Source: Coriaria nepalensis
Lineage: Eukaryota; Streptophyta; Magnoliopsida; Cucurbitales; Coriariaceae
Length of the DNA: 64,000 nucleotides
Assembly: GCA_027186245.1 (NCBI GenBank)
Contig: CP114499.1
Coordinates: 5,895,001-5,959,000 of the forward strand
Direction: 5' to 3'
Part shown: positions 13,880 through 25,175 of the stretch, piece by piece
How positions within the stretch are numbered: the first letter of the stretch is position 1
Layout of the letters: each line of letters begins with the position of its first letter
The notes under the pieces: generated by a model
The model's database searches: none
Seen by the model: only the letters and a program-made list of their open reading frames with translations
What the model was told of the DNA's origin: nothing
Translations under genes and position numbers: made by a program

Positions 13880-15195
13880 AGGGAGGAAAAGAGCGAAACG
13901 ATCGGTTGATCATTTTATATTTTATTAATTATATAATATGTATTATTGAATTTATTAGTAATTATATGATTAATTGTCAAACCCCATTACGTAATACATA
14001 CATTTATAAGTTTTTGTTAAGTCATCTTAGTCATTATGTCCCTTCTTTTTAAAATAATACATTATAATTAAATAATAATATATTTTATATAAAATTTGAA
14101 TACATCTAAGGATAAATAATGATGATTCATGGGTTCATTGCGGTTGCTTGCCTTTATAACAGTAGATTTCGGATATCCGCATATTTTGATCGGATCGGAA
14201 ATGAATTATCCTACTACTTAAGTGATAGCATGTATAAGTAGTTGATAATACGAGTATTTAATAATTCTTAATATCTTATTAAGATTTTGAATGTAGTTTG
14301 AATCTTCGTCGTTATATAAATATATAATTTAACTGTATAATAAAATAATATGAATTAATTATGATATAAATATTTAAAAATAATTCTTTTAAGAAAATCA
14401 TTTAAATATTTTTTTTATTTTTTTATTTTTACATAGATTATATGATTTATTATTTATGTCTAGATTAAATTATTTCAATAATTATGCTAAAAAATTTTGT
14501 CTCAATTTTTAAAGTGAAACGATCATCATCATCGTTACTAAGTATCCTATCAAAATAATACACATTAATCATAAGAACATTAACATACCACATAAACAAT
14601 GTACCCAAAAATCTTATAAAGTTGTAATGTTAACTGATAACATGATTGATAATGATGTCTCAAGTGCTTTTAACTAAGAGGAGAATGATTAAGAACATCT
14701 AGAACACGTTTAAATTTAATGATGTTGTGACTTGTGTTATATTAAAAAAAAAAAATTAGCTACCATAACGAAAAAGACTAGTTCAAACCTTGAATTGAGT
14801 GTGCGTCCTTTCCTTTCTATCCCCAACTTCCAACTCCCAACTCCCAACGCGGCAACAGCATCAAGACCTCGCAAAACGAAGTTTGGGGAGGCGTTGTATG
14901 TAATGTATCATCAAGAACCAGTCTTCTCTACTTCTATCTATTCTCTTTGTCCTACTTTTTGCCAAGTGCAGTAAGAACAAGTCTCACATAAAGTTAGCAT
15001 TTAAAAATAAAATAAAAGAAAAGAAAAGAAAAGAAAAGAAAAGAAAACAAAAAGAGAATACACTCTTTACGCGGTTTACGCGACATCTACACGGTCCATA
15101 TATTTTCACGGCACTTGACCTTCCCTCCACTACAGTCGCCTATCCTTTACCCGACATTTTCCGCATTCTACTGTCTTGCCTCTCCACCGCATAAC
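13880..15195. other. AT-rich intergenic stretch
   Basis: The DNA is very AT-rich, with no supported gene. The frame at 14732-14974 has Lys-rich low-complexity sequence and no resemblance to a family. A pentanucleotide microsatellite sits at the end (separate entry). Confidence 0.6.
15010..15047. repeat. (AAAAG)n microsatellite
   Basis: About seven near-perfect AAAAG units in a purine-only run, flanked by AAAAT/AAAAC variants. Confidence 0.85.
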
Positions 15196-15393
15196 ATGGC
15201 TGCGCCGTCACGAGTGATCCATTCCCGACCTGCCCATGGCGGCAACAACCGCGGCTCGGCTCCTCGTTGGATCCCGCGTCGTGGACAAGTCCTTCGAAAC
15301 GTTCTGAAATTGACAGTTTCTCTTCTCTGTTTCAAAAAACAGAAGACAGCTTGTCCCAAAAAATCACAGCTGGTTTTTCCCGCCACAGTATGA
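15196..15393 (+). CDS. Possible small basic protein, unrecognised
   Basis: A 65-codon frame begins MAAPSRVIHSRPAHGG and contains the basic segment APRWIPRRGQVLRNVLKL. It lies in a locally GC-richer island, with a TATA-like TATATTTT about 95 bases upstream of the ATG. I do not recognise the family with certainty. A second short frame starts at the ATG at 15236 (23 codons). The island could instead be part of an unannotated transcript or a decayed gene. Support is only composition and frame, so confidence is low. Confidence 0.3.
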   Translation: MAAPSRVIHSRPAHGGNNRGSAPRWIPRRGQVLRNVLKLTVSLLCFKKQKTACPKKSQLVFPATV

Positions 15394-16172
15394 AAGTATA
15401 AAACCCATTTTGATTTTTGATCGTGGGCGAGAAATTTTAATTTCCTTTTCTTTTCTGATACAATCACAGTATCGGTTTTTTTGAATTTTTTTTCTTTTAA
15501 TTTTTTCAAGGGTCAGGATTTCTTGTTTCAACACGGTTTGTTTCATCTGTCTTCACCTTTGTGCGTTCTAGTATTTAATTGGATTGTTAGTTCTGTAATA
15601 AATTAACTCCATTGTTTGCTTAGTTGCTTGAAACTCTCCCTTAGAGAGAGAGAGATTGAAGGCGGCGCGGCAAACTCAAAATTGTACGGATGAAGGAAAA
15701 AAAAAAAGGACAGTTATGACGGCGTTGACCAGCTGGCAAGTGGCAGGAAGCTCGCTTTAACTTAACAAAAAATGATAACGTGATATCACGTATAAGCTTA
15801 GATGAGTCATGGCAAAGATGTCATCACGAATTTTTTATAAATGGACTACTACTGTACAAAAGAAGCCCATGTTATATGAGCCATTTAGGTGTCCACCAGC
15901 CCACTGTATCCTGAATGTTGGGCCAGGACGAAACAAAGCCCAAAATATATAAAAATAATAATTCGGTTGGGTTAAATAATATTTAAATAAATATAAAAAA
16001 AATAGAAAAAAATGGGTCAAAGTGCTCTCTATCTTAAATCTTGATACTTGACATGCCAAAATTCGTTATTCAATAACTTTTTGGACAAGAGCTCTAGATT
16101 AGATTAGATTAGATCCCGTTCTTCAGGTTTTCTTCAGAATCTCTCAACTCTAAACGCAGAAACCAGAGAATC
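15394..16172. other. Intergenic stretch upstream of the TMN gene
   Basis: No gene is supported. It includes a short GA run at 15641-15654 and the site II cluster described separately. The last about 90 bases before the ATG at 16173 are probably 5' UTR. Confidence 0.55.
15864..15942 (+). promoter_or_regulatory. Cluster of site II (TGGGCY/RGCCCA) elements upstream of TMN gene
   Basis: Four elements lie within 79 bases: AGCCCA at 15864-15869, 15898-15903 and 15937-15942, and TGGGCC at 15919-15924. They are 230-310 bases before the TMN start codon. Such clusters are typical of promoters of housekeeping genes controlled by TCP factors; function here is inferred. Confidence 0.5.
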
Positions 16173-18894
16173 ATGAAGAGCTCTCTGCCGGTTCTGGTCC
16201 TCGCGATTCTACTCAGTTGCAGTGCGATTCACGTGAGATCTGGCGCCTCCGATCACCGATTTTCCGAAGGCGACGCCGTCCCTCTCTATGCCAACAAGGT
16301 CGGCCCGTTTCACAACCCTAGGTAATTCTACCACCTCACTCGTCTCCCTGATCGGATGGATTTCTCTAGAAGTTTCTTAATTGTGTTCCATTTCTTGATC
16401 TGTGCTTCTGATCGTCGAGATGTTGTGATTTCTCCTGCTAAGTTGAGTTTCTGCTTCGATTTGGGAACGTAAGAGCTAAAAGCCGTTTGGATGCGTATTG
16501 GTTGGAAAGTGCAATTGTTGCTTGCTTGTGTGTTTGGGGCAATCATAATCGGATGAAATGAGAGAGGTTAAGAGGAAAAGAAATGGCTAGATTTAATTTA
16601 GGAAAAAATGAGCTAAAAATTGATTAAAATTTCAGGTTTGAATGTCTTATCCTATTGTAAGGAATTATGGGATGTAGTCAGTTAAGTATTATTCCTGCAA
16701 TTTGATTAGGAGTATTGTAAACAAGAATTTTTTGTGTATTTCAGCTTGTCATTTCCTAATTCGTGTTGTTTCTTTGTGTTGTGTGTCCCAGTGAGACATA
16801 TCGCTATTTCGATCTTCCATTCTGCTCTCCAGGTTCTTCTCTTACATTGGATTTACTTCTGATATTCTTTGTCTTTTTAATATTCGTACTCATCTGAGTG
16901 CTAATGACAGGGGACGTGAAAGAGAAGAGTGAAGCTCTTGGTGAGTTATTAAATGGAGATCGTCTTGTTAGTGCTCCCTATAAACTTGAATTCAAGAGAG
17001 ACAAAGATTCAGAAATTTCATGTAGAATGAGGCTAAAAAAGGAACAAGTTGCTCGCTTCCGGGCTGCGGTGAAAGATGATTATTATTTTCAAATGTATTA
17101 CGATGACCTGCCACTATGGGGTTTCATTGGAAGAGTTGATAAGGAAGAGAAATCTGATCCTAGCGAATACAAATATTATCTCTTCAAGCATATCCAATTT
17201 GATGTTCTCTACAATAAAGACCGTGTTATTGAAATTGGTGCCAAAATGGACCCTCATTCTGTTGTGGATCTGACAGAGGATAAGGATGTTGATGCTGAGT
17301 TCATGTACAGTGTAAAGTGGAGGGAAACTCCAACTCCTTTTGAGCAGAGAATGAACAAGTACTCTCAGTCGTCTTCACTGCCACATCACTTGGAAATCCA
17401 TTGGTTTTCAATTATTAACTCATGTGTAACAGTTCTTCTATTGACTGGTTTTCTTGCCACTATTTTGATGCGGGTCCTGAAGAATGATTTCATGAAGTAA
17501 GTTTTTCTGTAAATCTATGTCCATATACTTATATTACTATTGAATGTTTTCACTTGGGCTATCTTGTTGTGATATTTTGCGTTTTTCAATTTCTTCAAAG
17601 GTATGCACAAGATGAGGAAGCAGCTGATGACCAAGAAGAGACAGGGTGGAAGTACATTCACGGTGATGTTTTTAGGTTTCCAAAGTACAAATCTCTGTTC
17701 GCTGCTTCCCTTGGTTCCGGCACTCAGTTGTTCACTCTGTGAGGATCCCACTCTAATTACCTCCAATTTATCAAGTTTTTCAGTTTGAGTGTCGGTTCTA
17801 AACATTGTGTAATCCCTGCTTCTGCATTTCCAGCACCGTATTCATTTTTATGCTTGCACTTGTTGGAGTATTCTATCCGTACAACAGAGGAGCTTTATTT
17901 ACTGCCTTGGTGGTCATATATGCACTTACATCCGGGATAGCAGGATATACTGCCACCTCTTTCTACTGTCAACTTGAAGGAACAAATTGGGTATGTTACA
18001 CATGAATTCTGTTTACATCGCCGTCACTTATGTTCCATCACTTTCATCAAGTCTTTGGAAAGTATACTGTTAATCTTTTGGTTCTACCTATAACAGGTGA
18101 GGAATCTACTTCTAACTGGATGCCTTTTCTGTGGGCCCCTATTCTTGACATTTTGCTTCCTTAATACTGTTGCAATTGCATACAGTGCAACTGCTGCACT
18201 TCCCGTTGGCACCATTGTTGTCATAGTTCTTATATGGATGCTAGTAACTTCCCCACTTCTTGTATTGGGTGGAATTGCGGGGAAAAATAGCAAGTCGGAT
18301 TTCCAAGCTCCTTGTCGCACCACAAAGTATCCCCGAGAGATTCCTCAGCTGCCCTGGTACAGGAGCACTATTCCTCAGATGGCAATGGCAGGATTTCTCC
18401 CTTTCAGTGCTATCTACATTGAGCTCTACTACATCTTTGCTAGTGTATGGGGTCACAAGATTTATACCATCTACAGCATCCTGTTTATCGTCTTCATTAT
18501 CCTCTTGATTGTCACTGCTTTCATTACCGTGGCTTTGACTTACTTCCAACTTACTGCAGAAGATCACGAATGGTGGTGGAGGTAACTTAACTATCGTGCT
18601 TAGTTATTACTTATCAGTGAGCAGCATATAGATATAATTTCTGAGACTCATTTTGAATTCTTGATACATTCTAGGTCTTTCCTATGCGGTGGCTCAACTG
18701 GGTTGTTCATCTATGCTTATTGCCTGTACTATTACTACGCCCGATCCGATATGTCTGGGTTCATGCAAATCTCGTTCTTCTTTGGCTACATGGCTTGCAT
18801 CTGCTATGGCTTCTTCCTCATGCTCGGGACAGTGGGTTTCCGTGCTGCCTTGTTCTTTGTCCGTCATATTTACAGGTCAATCAAATGCGAATAG
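16173..18894 (+). CDS. Transmembrane nine superfamily protein (nonaspanin), TMN1-like
   Basis: Seven exons: 16173-16321, 16792-16832, 16911-17496, 17601-17738, 17834-17990, 18097-18581, 18675-18894. Total 1776 nt gives 591 residues, the usual length for this subgroup. An N-terminal signal peptide (SLPVLVLAILLSCSAIHV) leads into a lumenal domain with the family motif YANKVGPFHNP and LPFCSP. The first membrane segment is near the end of exon 3 (INSCVTVLLLTGFLATILM) and is followed by eight more. Conserved loops FRFPKYKSLFAASLGSGTQL, TEDHEWWW-type (AEDHEWWWR) and SFLCGGSTG are present. The C terminus RSIKCE carries the KxD/E signal known to bind COPI and keep TMN proteins in the Golgi. Family members sit in endosome/Golgi membranes, with roles in trafficking and adhesion in other organisms. 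No lesion was seen. Confidence 0.95.
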
Positions 18895-19444
18895 CGTGAG
18901 AAAATTCTACTCTGCTGTAGACAGAAAGGTTTGCTTATGTTGTCCTGTTAGAAAGTTGAATTTGATAAGTAGACTCCCTTTTCTTTTTTTGTTCTTGGAT
19001 TCTCAGAGAGCAGTCCGTCTTTGTAGCTATGGAAGACGATGAAATTCTGACTGTGTACTTTCTGTCTCGATGTCTCGATGTTTCATAGTTTCGCTTTAAC
19101 TGTGTCATAATAGAATTTTTGGGTAAGTCAAGAGATTATCATCTCAAGAATGGTATATGTAAGGTTTAAATCCGGATTTGCTCCAGATAGTCAACTGCTA
19201 CTATCACTCGAGCTACGAAATCTTGGGTCTGTAATAGAATTCTTTTACAAATCGAAAATTGTCATAAATTCAATCATGTTATAATCCATTACATAAACAT
19301 AGAAAGCCACAATAAGACACCATTGCCTAAATTGCTTATCACTCAAATACACAATCATCAAACGCTTACAATTATTTTTTTAATTAATTATTAATCTCAA
19401 TAAATCGAGGATATCACAAATCAATATTATTACTCGAAGAGAAG
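18895..19444. other. Intergenic between convergent TMN and aldo-keto reductase genes
   Basis: Probably the 3' UTRs of both genes. Nothing else was recognised. Confidence 0.55.
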
Positions 19445-20783
19445 TCAAAGTTCTGCATCAATCTCCACCACAACGTCATGTGGCCCATAAATGGTTGCAA
19501 AGGTAACTGCTTTACGTTGAGGGAGTTTACTTATCTTGTCCAACTCCTCCTCAGTCAACGACCAACCAAAAATGTCAATGTTTTGCTTCATCCTATCCTT
19601 GTTGAAGCTCTTAACCACCAAGCTAACTCCTTGTTCATACACCCACCTCAAAGCAATCTATCATATCAAGATTCTTACGTAATTAGTACGAATCACGTAG
19701 TGTTTAGAATATCGTCTCGTATCGAAATCAGTCGATAACCTATATGGACCTCGGATTGAAAGTAGTAAGTACCTGGGCAGTTGATTTGCCTTTAGCCTTG
19801 GCAATTTGAAGGAGAATATCAGAGTCTACAATTTCATTATGACCCCATTTTGTCCCGGTTGCACCCAGGGGAGAGTAAGCTGTGACATGTATCCCCTTTG
19901 CTTTGCAGAATTCCCTTAAACAGTTCTGTTGCCAGAGTGGGCTCAGCTCCACCTAATAATATTTTAATTAATAACCATGCATGTACACGCGATGAGCTGT
20001 AATTAAAAAATAAAGTTATTACTATTAAAAAAAAAAGACTGACTTGATTAACGGCAGGAGGGATTTTGGCAGAGGAAAGGAGGGACTCAAGCTTCTTAGG
20101 AGAGAAATTACTAACACCAATGGCCTTAGTTAGGCCCAAGTTCTTACACTCTTCCATGGCTTCCCATACTTGCCTGATATCCATGGCTCCTATTTCATCC
20201 TTTGCGACAGGTGTCTTACGCACTTCTTGGCTCAGCCACAAGGGCATGTGAATAAGGTAAAGATCAAGGTAGTCCAGTTGAAGATTCCTATATATTGTAG
20301 CAACGAATCATTTAGGCATCCAATCGCAATTGTCAGCGACATGAGTCATTTATGCGATTCTTATTCATCGGTTTACGATAAATCGAGTTTATAAAGGAAA
20401 CAAATTTCATATATATATATATAAATATAAATTAACATTGTATTTAAACAAAATATGGTAATTGATAATTACCGAAGGCTGGATTTGATGGCAGGCAAAA
20501 CGAGATGGGGAAGACCACAAGTAGAGGGCAATTTGGAAGCAATGAAGAGTTCATCCCTGGAATTTATAAGACCACCTTGTAAGGCCTCCGTGATCGCCGC
20601 TCCAAGTGGCGGCTCCGACATGTAAAGAGCACAGGTATCAAAGTGACGGTACCCCATATTGATCGCTTCAATGACTGCCGCTTTCGTTACTTCCGGTGGA
20701 GATAACGGGTATGAGGCCGTGCCCATGCCCATAACTGGCATTGCCAATTGGCTAGAGCTCAATGAAATCATTGGAACACTCAT
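19445..20783 (-). CDS. NADPH-dependent aldo-keto reductase (AKR4-type, codeinone/methylecgonone reductase-like)
   Basis: Four exons on the minus strand: 20783-20473, 20287-20044, 19952-19773, 19657-19445. They total 948 nt and give 315 residues, the normal AKR size. The catalytic tetrad is intact: Asp49 and Tyr54 in HFDTCALY, Lys84 in FIASKLP, His117 in LYLIHMP. Later motifs include [20 protein letters not shown], the PAVNQV strand and [14 protein letters not shown]. The NADP-binding end reads [13 protein letters not shown], in the usual K-S/T-x-N/R region. Family members reduce carbonyls of specialised metabolites or sugars in the cytosol using NADPH; the substrate cannot be told from sequence. 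The AKR4 subgroup is suggested by [12 protein letters not shown] and the [12 protein letters not shown] insert. Confidence 0.93.
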
Positions 20784-20911
20784 GGACTTATCTATTACTT
20801 TAAATCCACGTACTAATTAATTCCTTTCATATATTTATTTATTTTCCATCTCATGCATCTATCTAGTTTTTCGGTTTTTCCTCATTTATATAGACAAGTT
20901 CTTTGATTTAC

Positions 20912-20916
<5 letters not shown>

Positions 20917-20947
<31 letters not shown>
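20917..20947. repeat. (TC)n microsatellite
   Basis: About fifteen uninterrupted TC units, 130-165 bases upstream of the aldo-keto reductase start (GA on its sense strand). Confidence 0.85.
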
Positions 20948-20949
<2 letters not shown>

Positions 20950-22730
20950 ACTATATATATGACGACATGCATGGAGATGCACTCCAAGTGACATATGGTG
21001 CGATCTAGGTTGAATAAGGAGTCATGGACTATATAGACCGAGTCTGGGTACAATTGTAATTTACCTCTTAATGCATTTGAAAAGATACAGATTTAACGTT
21101 TTAACTAGAAATCTGATTTGGCCAAAAAAAAAACTAGAAATCTCTGAGGTTGTTGTCTATACGAGTGTGCATCATGTTCATTCTTGACTATTCTGACGTT
21201 AGGAAAAGAATCACGAAGACGAAAAAAGTCAAATATGTTCTTCCAAAAATTAGTAGGGTGGCCCTTAATTCACGTGAAGATTTTTTTTTTTTTTTTTCCG
21301 TTCGCCGATTTCGAACCGAAAGGTATTAATATGATGCTGAAAAGAAGTCAATTTTTGGAGCTACGAAGCTCCGGATCAAGCAGATATGATGGATGGCCAA
21401 ATCAGAGAGAGAAAGAGGAAGAGAGGGGCAGGAGATGGAGTTTGTGGTGGTGAAAGTGGAGGGTGGAGGGTCGATGGTTGGGGAGAAATGAATAAATAAA
21501 AGGTTTAGGGGTAAAAAAATATAAAAAAACTAAATTAGGGTTTAAATTTTATATTTTTATCATTTTGTGTTGACATGGCAGGATTTCTTTCTTTTTTTTT
21601 TTTTTTTTTTTTTTGGCCAAACTATAACAGTTGACGTGGCAGTTTGGTTAGTTTGGATTTTCATTAAATTCAGACGGGTTGGGGTTTTAACTAGTTTATA
21701 TTGAATTTTTGGGGTTTAAGAATTGACTGTAATAAGTTTTGGTATAACTTCTCATATTTTTCTTCCATATTTATTTATTGATGTACATATTTTTAATCGT
21801 AATGGATGCTATTATTTTAACTAATTATAATTTCAATTTCTTATAAATAATGCATTTGTCTAAAAAGTATTTGAAGTAGATGAGGAGGTGGTTGCTTAAA
21901 TTTGTCTTGAGAGATCCAAACATAAGAACATATATTATTTTTATCTTTTTTTGGCCATATTTTTCATTTTTGCCTTTGGCTCCAAATAATACGTTGAGCC
22001 GGACTGGTTATAATGTACCCAAGGGGTTAAGAATTTTTGGCTCGAATAAGAAAGGGAAGACGGAGATGGAGGATGGTAGAAGAAGGGAAGGTTTTGTTTG
22101 GACAATGATGATTGCATGTTAACTAAAATATTATCAATGTAGAAATTTTCCAAAGAAATTGGCGCGTCCGGTCCAAACCAACCGATGAACAATGCTAATC
22201 ATGTAATTTTGAAACCAAGAAAGAAGAAAGATGTAATTAGAAATTTTGTGATTATTAAAAGGTCATGGATAATATCTTAGAAAGTCAAAAATACATTAAT
22301 AGACCCGGTTGAGAAATGTTTTTGGTGAATCTATTTAGAATTGGTAACTTGGGTCGGGTTCGATACCGATATGAGTGGCCCAAGCATTGCTATTAAAGAC
22401 CATACTTTATCAAATAGTATCTAAGGAAACGAATAGAGAATTAGGGGAAATTAAGTAAGATGATGGTTGCAGTAATTCTATTAGGTTCTGTAATTGTATT
22501 AAATTTTGATGTATTTATATTAATAATTTATGGAATTCGGTATGTTTTACAACTTGTTTAAATTTGGTATGTGATACTATTTTAGTTTGTAGTAATTTGA
22601 ATTATGATTTGTAGGAATTTATGTAATAATAAAAATTTTATCTTGTCTTTACTTTATCTTAGAACTTCTTAATTCTTTTAAGATATTCATAAGTGTACTT
22701 GCCAATGGAATTTTATATAGATAAATAGTA

Positions 22731-22975
22731 ATATATATCATCGCAACTATGTAAGTACATATTTTTCGATAATAAGATATAAGGTTTTCAAGATCGTCTT
22801 ATTCATATGTGACTCATTTTTTTCTTTTAGAAAATAGGTTTCATTCACCCGAGAATTATTATACAATAATATGTATCATCTTTCACCCAAAATAGTGTTG
22901 TGCATACACATCTTTTGGTGATAAGACATAAGGTTCTCAAAATCGTCTTATTCACATGTAACTTATTACATAAGG
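22731..22975. repeat. Diverged direct repeat pair
   Basis: Two roughly 85-105 bp units share a core resembling ATAAGATATAAGGTTTTCAA followed by a TCGTCTTATTCA block (about 22770-22810 and 22920-22955). Visible differences suggest an old duplication, probably within a transposon end. Confidence 0.5.
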
Positions 22976-23199
22976 TTATCTGATTATATTATATGCTTGT
23001 GACATATTTTTCCTTATTTAATGACTAAGCATATTCTTATTCACTATTGAAATCGATCTATAAACTTAACTCCAGATATCTAATTGTTTAGATTTCCTAT
23101 TGTCAATCATCGACTGAGCCAATATTAGAAGGCCTGACTGTGAAAGCAATGATGGCATGCAAGTTAATGTGTATGATCTATACTTCAGGTGCGTCGACC

Positions 23200-25175
23200 A
23201 TACATATGATTGGTACAATTATTATGCCGGTGAAATTAGATTTAGTGTTAAAGTCTATGAAAAATGTCTATGCAAGGATATCTCTATCATAACAAGCAAG
23301 AAGTTTATTTGTAACAAGGGAAACTGATGTCCAAAGAGCCAAAAACCAAGGTGATAGAGGAAGTATCTAAAATAAGATGTGGATGTAATGTATTATATTT
23401 ATGGATGGAATCAAAAGCAAAACTACGAGCTAATTACACCATCAAAAAAGCATTATTCCTTTTCGAAAGGGAAATAATGATGGATCATTGCATTCAGATT
23501 GATGCACTTAATAGAGCCAAAATTCAACCAAAGCAGGTGCACGATTTAATGGTGACTTTTTCTAGTGGACGAGATAACTTGGGGTAATTCATCGAGACCT
23601 GAAGAATTATATAACTGGCCGATGAAATATAACCATGGAACATTGGATAGCCACTACCCTCTATAACTGGTTCAGAATTTAATAGAGGAAGAGCCCATAA
23701 TTTTTTGATAGTTCAGACAGACGAGGACAAGTTAATAACTAATATCTTTTGGGCAGACCATTCCATGCGCTACAATTATACAATCTTTGGAGATTTCATA
23801 TATTTCGATACAACCTACCAGACGAATGATCGACACTGACCATTAGGGACATTCATGGGTTTCAACCACCATAAGGAGAGAATATGTTTTGGTGCCTGCA
23901 TGTTGTTTGATGAGACATTGTAAATATTCCAGTGGTTATTTCATACATTTATCTAGTGTTTGAGAGACAAGATGTCGATATCTCTATTCACATATCAAGA
24001 CGCAACTATGTCCGCTACAGCCCCCACATTTTTTCCTGACACGCATCACTTCCTTTATGTGTAGCATATCTCTCAAAATGCTGTGAAAAATGTTGGTGTA
24101 CTGATGTAGAATGAAGGTTTCGAAAATGCTTGGAATACACTACTTTTCAGCAGCGAGGTAGAAGATTTTAAGACTGAATGGTCTTAGATGTTAGGTGAAT
24201 AAAATATGCATGAGAACTCGTGACTCTAAAGAATATATGAGAGACGTCGTCATAAGTGGCACAAACATATGTGCAAAATGCTTTTTGTGCTGATGGAAAG
24301 ACCATGCAAGTAAGTGAAAGCTTCAACTCACACCTTTGTGGGGTTTTGAAGACGAATATGAACGTAGATTGATTCCTATAAAAATTTTAAACATCTAGTG
24401 ATCACCTTTGATATAAGAAGTTGCTATCAGATTCTAACATGAATAATAATTTGGCGATTGAGAAAGCAAATGGACCCACCTACAATGTTTATACACCAAA
24501 AATGTAAGCCTATTTCATAGCCAAAATATTCACATTGAACTGGTTACACCATGATGGTTTATGTATGGCTTCATATTGTGAATAAGTAGTGTTGCACTAT
24601 CATAGCAATGACTCATACCACGATTGTTCATCGACGAATAAATATTGTGTCACGACAAATCAAAATGGTTTCATCAGTGCATGTACATACTCTTTTAATA
24701 TTTTGGAAACTTAGACATGGGAATCATTACCACATACCAAAAACATATATACTAAGCAGATGAATAAGGAAAGTAAGGGAAGAGTATATAGACTCTTTAA
24801 TATTATCATCACATGAAGATCCACATATTAAGGTTACTATAACTCGAGTGAGACATCAATATACTCACATCGATATTAAAAAGACTCGCGGTTGATCCTC
24901 AAATATTTCTTACTATCATAGACATCCATGAAATCCTGTTAAGTCAATTAATCCGAGTCAACCTTACATTTAATGCGGAGCAAGGTACATTACCATACGA
25001 GACATTGAATGATCCTCATCTACCTCCGAAAATATTTACAAAAGGATTTAAAGAGAGAGAAAAAAAAATCCAACAAATGGATGAAGAGCGCACTTGAACA
25101 TATAAGAGCTTTACATGGAAGGCAGAAGGCTGGTCGTGGATCGTTATCCCAACATGACGAAGGCGCATCTTCCTA
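23200..25175 (+). pseudogene. Decayed FAR1/FHY3-like (MULE-type) transposase gene
   Basis: Reading across frames gives fragments in family order. First comes the FAR1 zinc-binding domain (DWYNYYAGEIRFSVKVYEK), then AKIQPKQVHDLMVTFSSGRD and an NY(I)xxR segment. The MULE transposase core follows: FWADHSMRYNYTIFGDFIYF, DTTYQTN, MGFNHHKERICFGACMLFDE, YQDATMSA and a H-I-S-Q-N segment. A SESFNSHLCGVL block is near 24320. The C-terminal end is KIFTKGFKERE followed by KSALEHIRALHGRQKAG near 25080-25140. Many stop codons and frame changes interrupt it. The family derives from Mutator-like transposases and includes the phytochrome-A signalling factors FAR1/FHY3. This copy is dead; whether it was a transposon or a domesticated gene cannot be decided. 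Confidence 0.8.

Larger units (their letters stand above)
20784..23199. other. Intergenic, TE-like debris
   Basis: Contains a (TC)n microsatellite, T-runs near 21280 and 21595, and a diverged direct repeat at 22731-22975. The frames at 21184-21453 and 21880-22122 have low-complexity composition and no family match. No gene is supported. Confidence 0.55.

Noticed and set aside
14732..14974. 80-codon plus frame
   Set aside because: Poly-Lys start and biased composition in AT-rich DNA, without a family match.
15168..15546. Minus-strand Lys-rich frames
   Set aside because: Composition follows T-runs on the plus strand, and no splice or family support exists.
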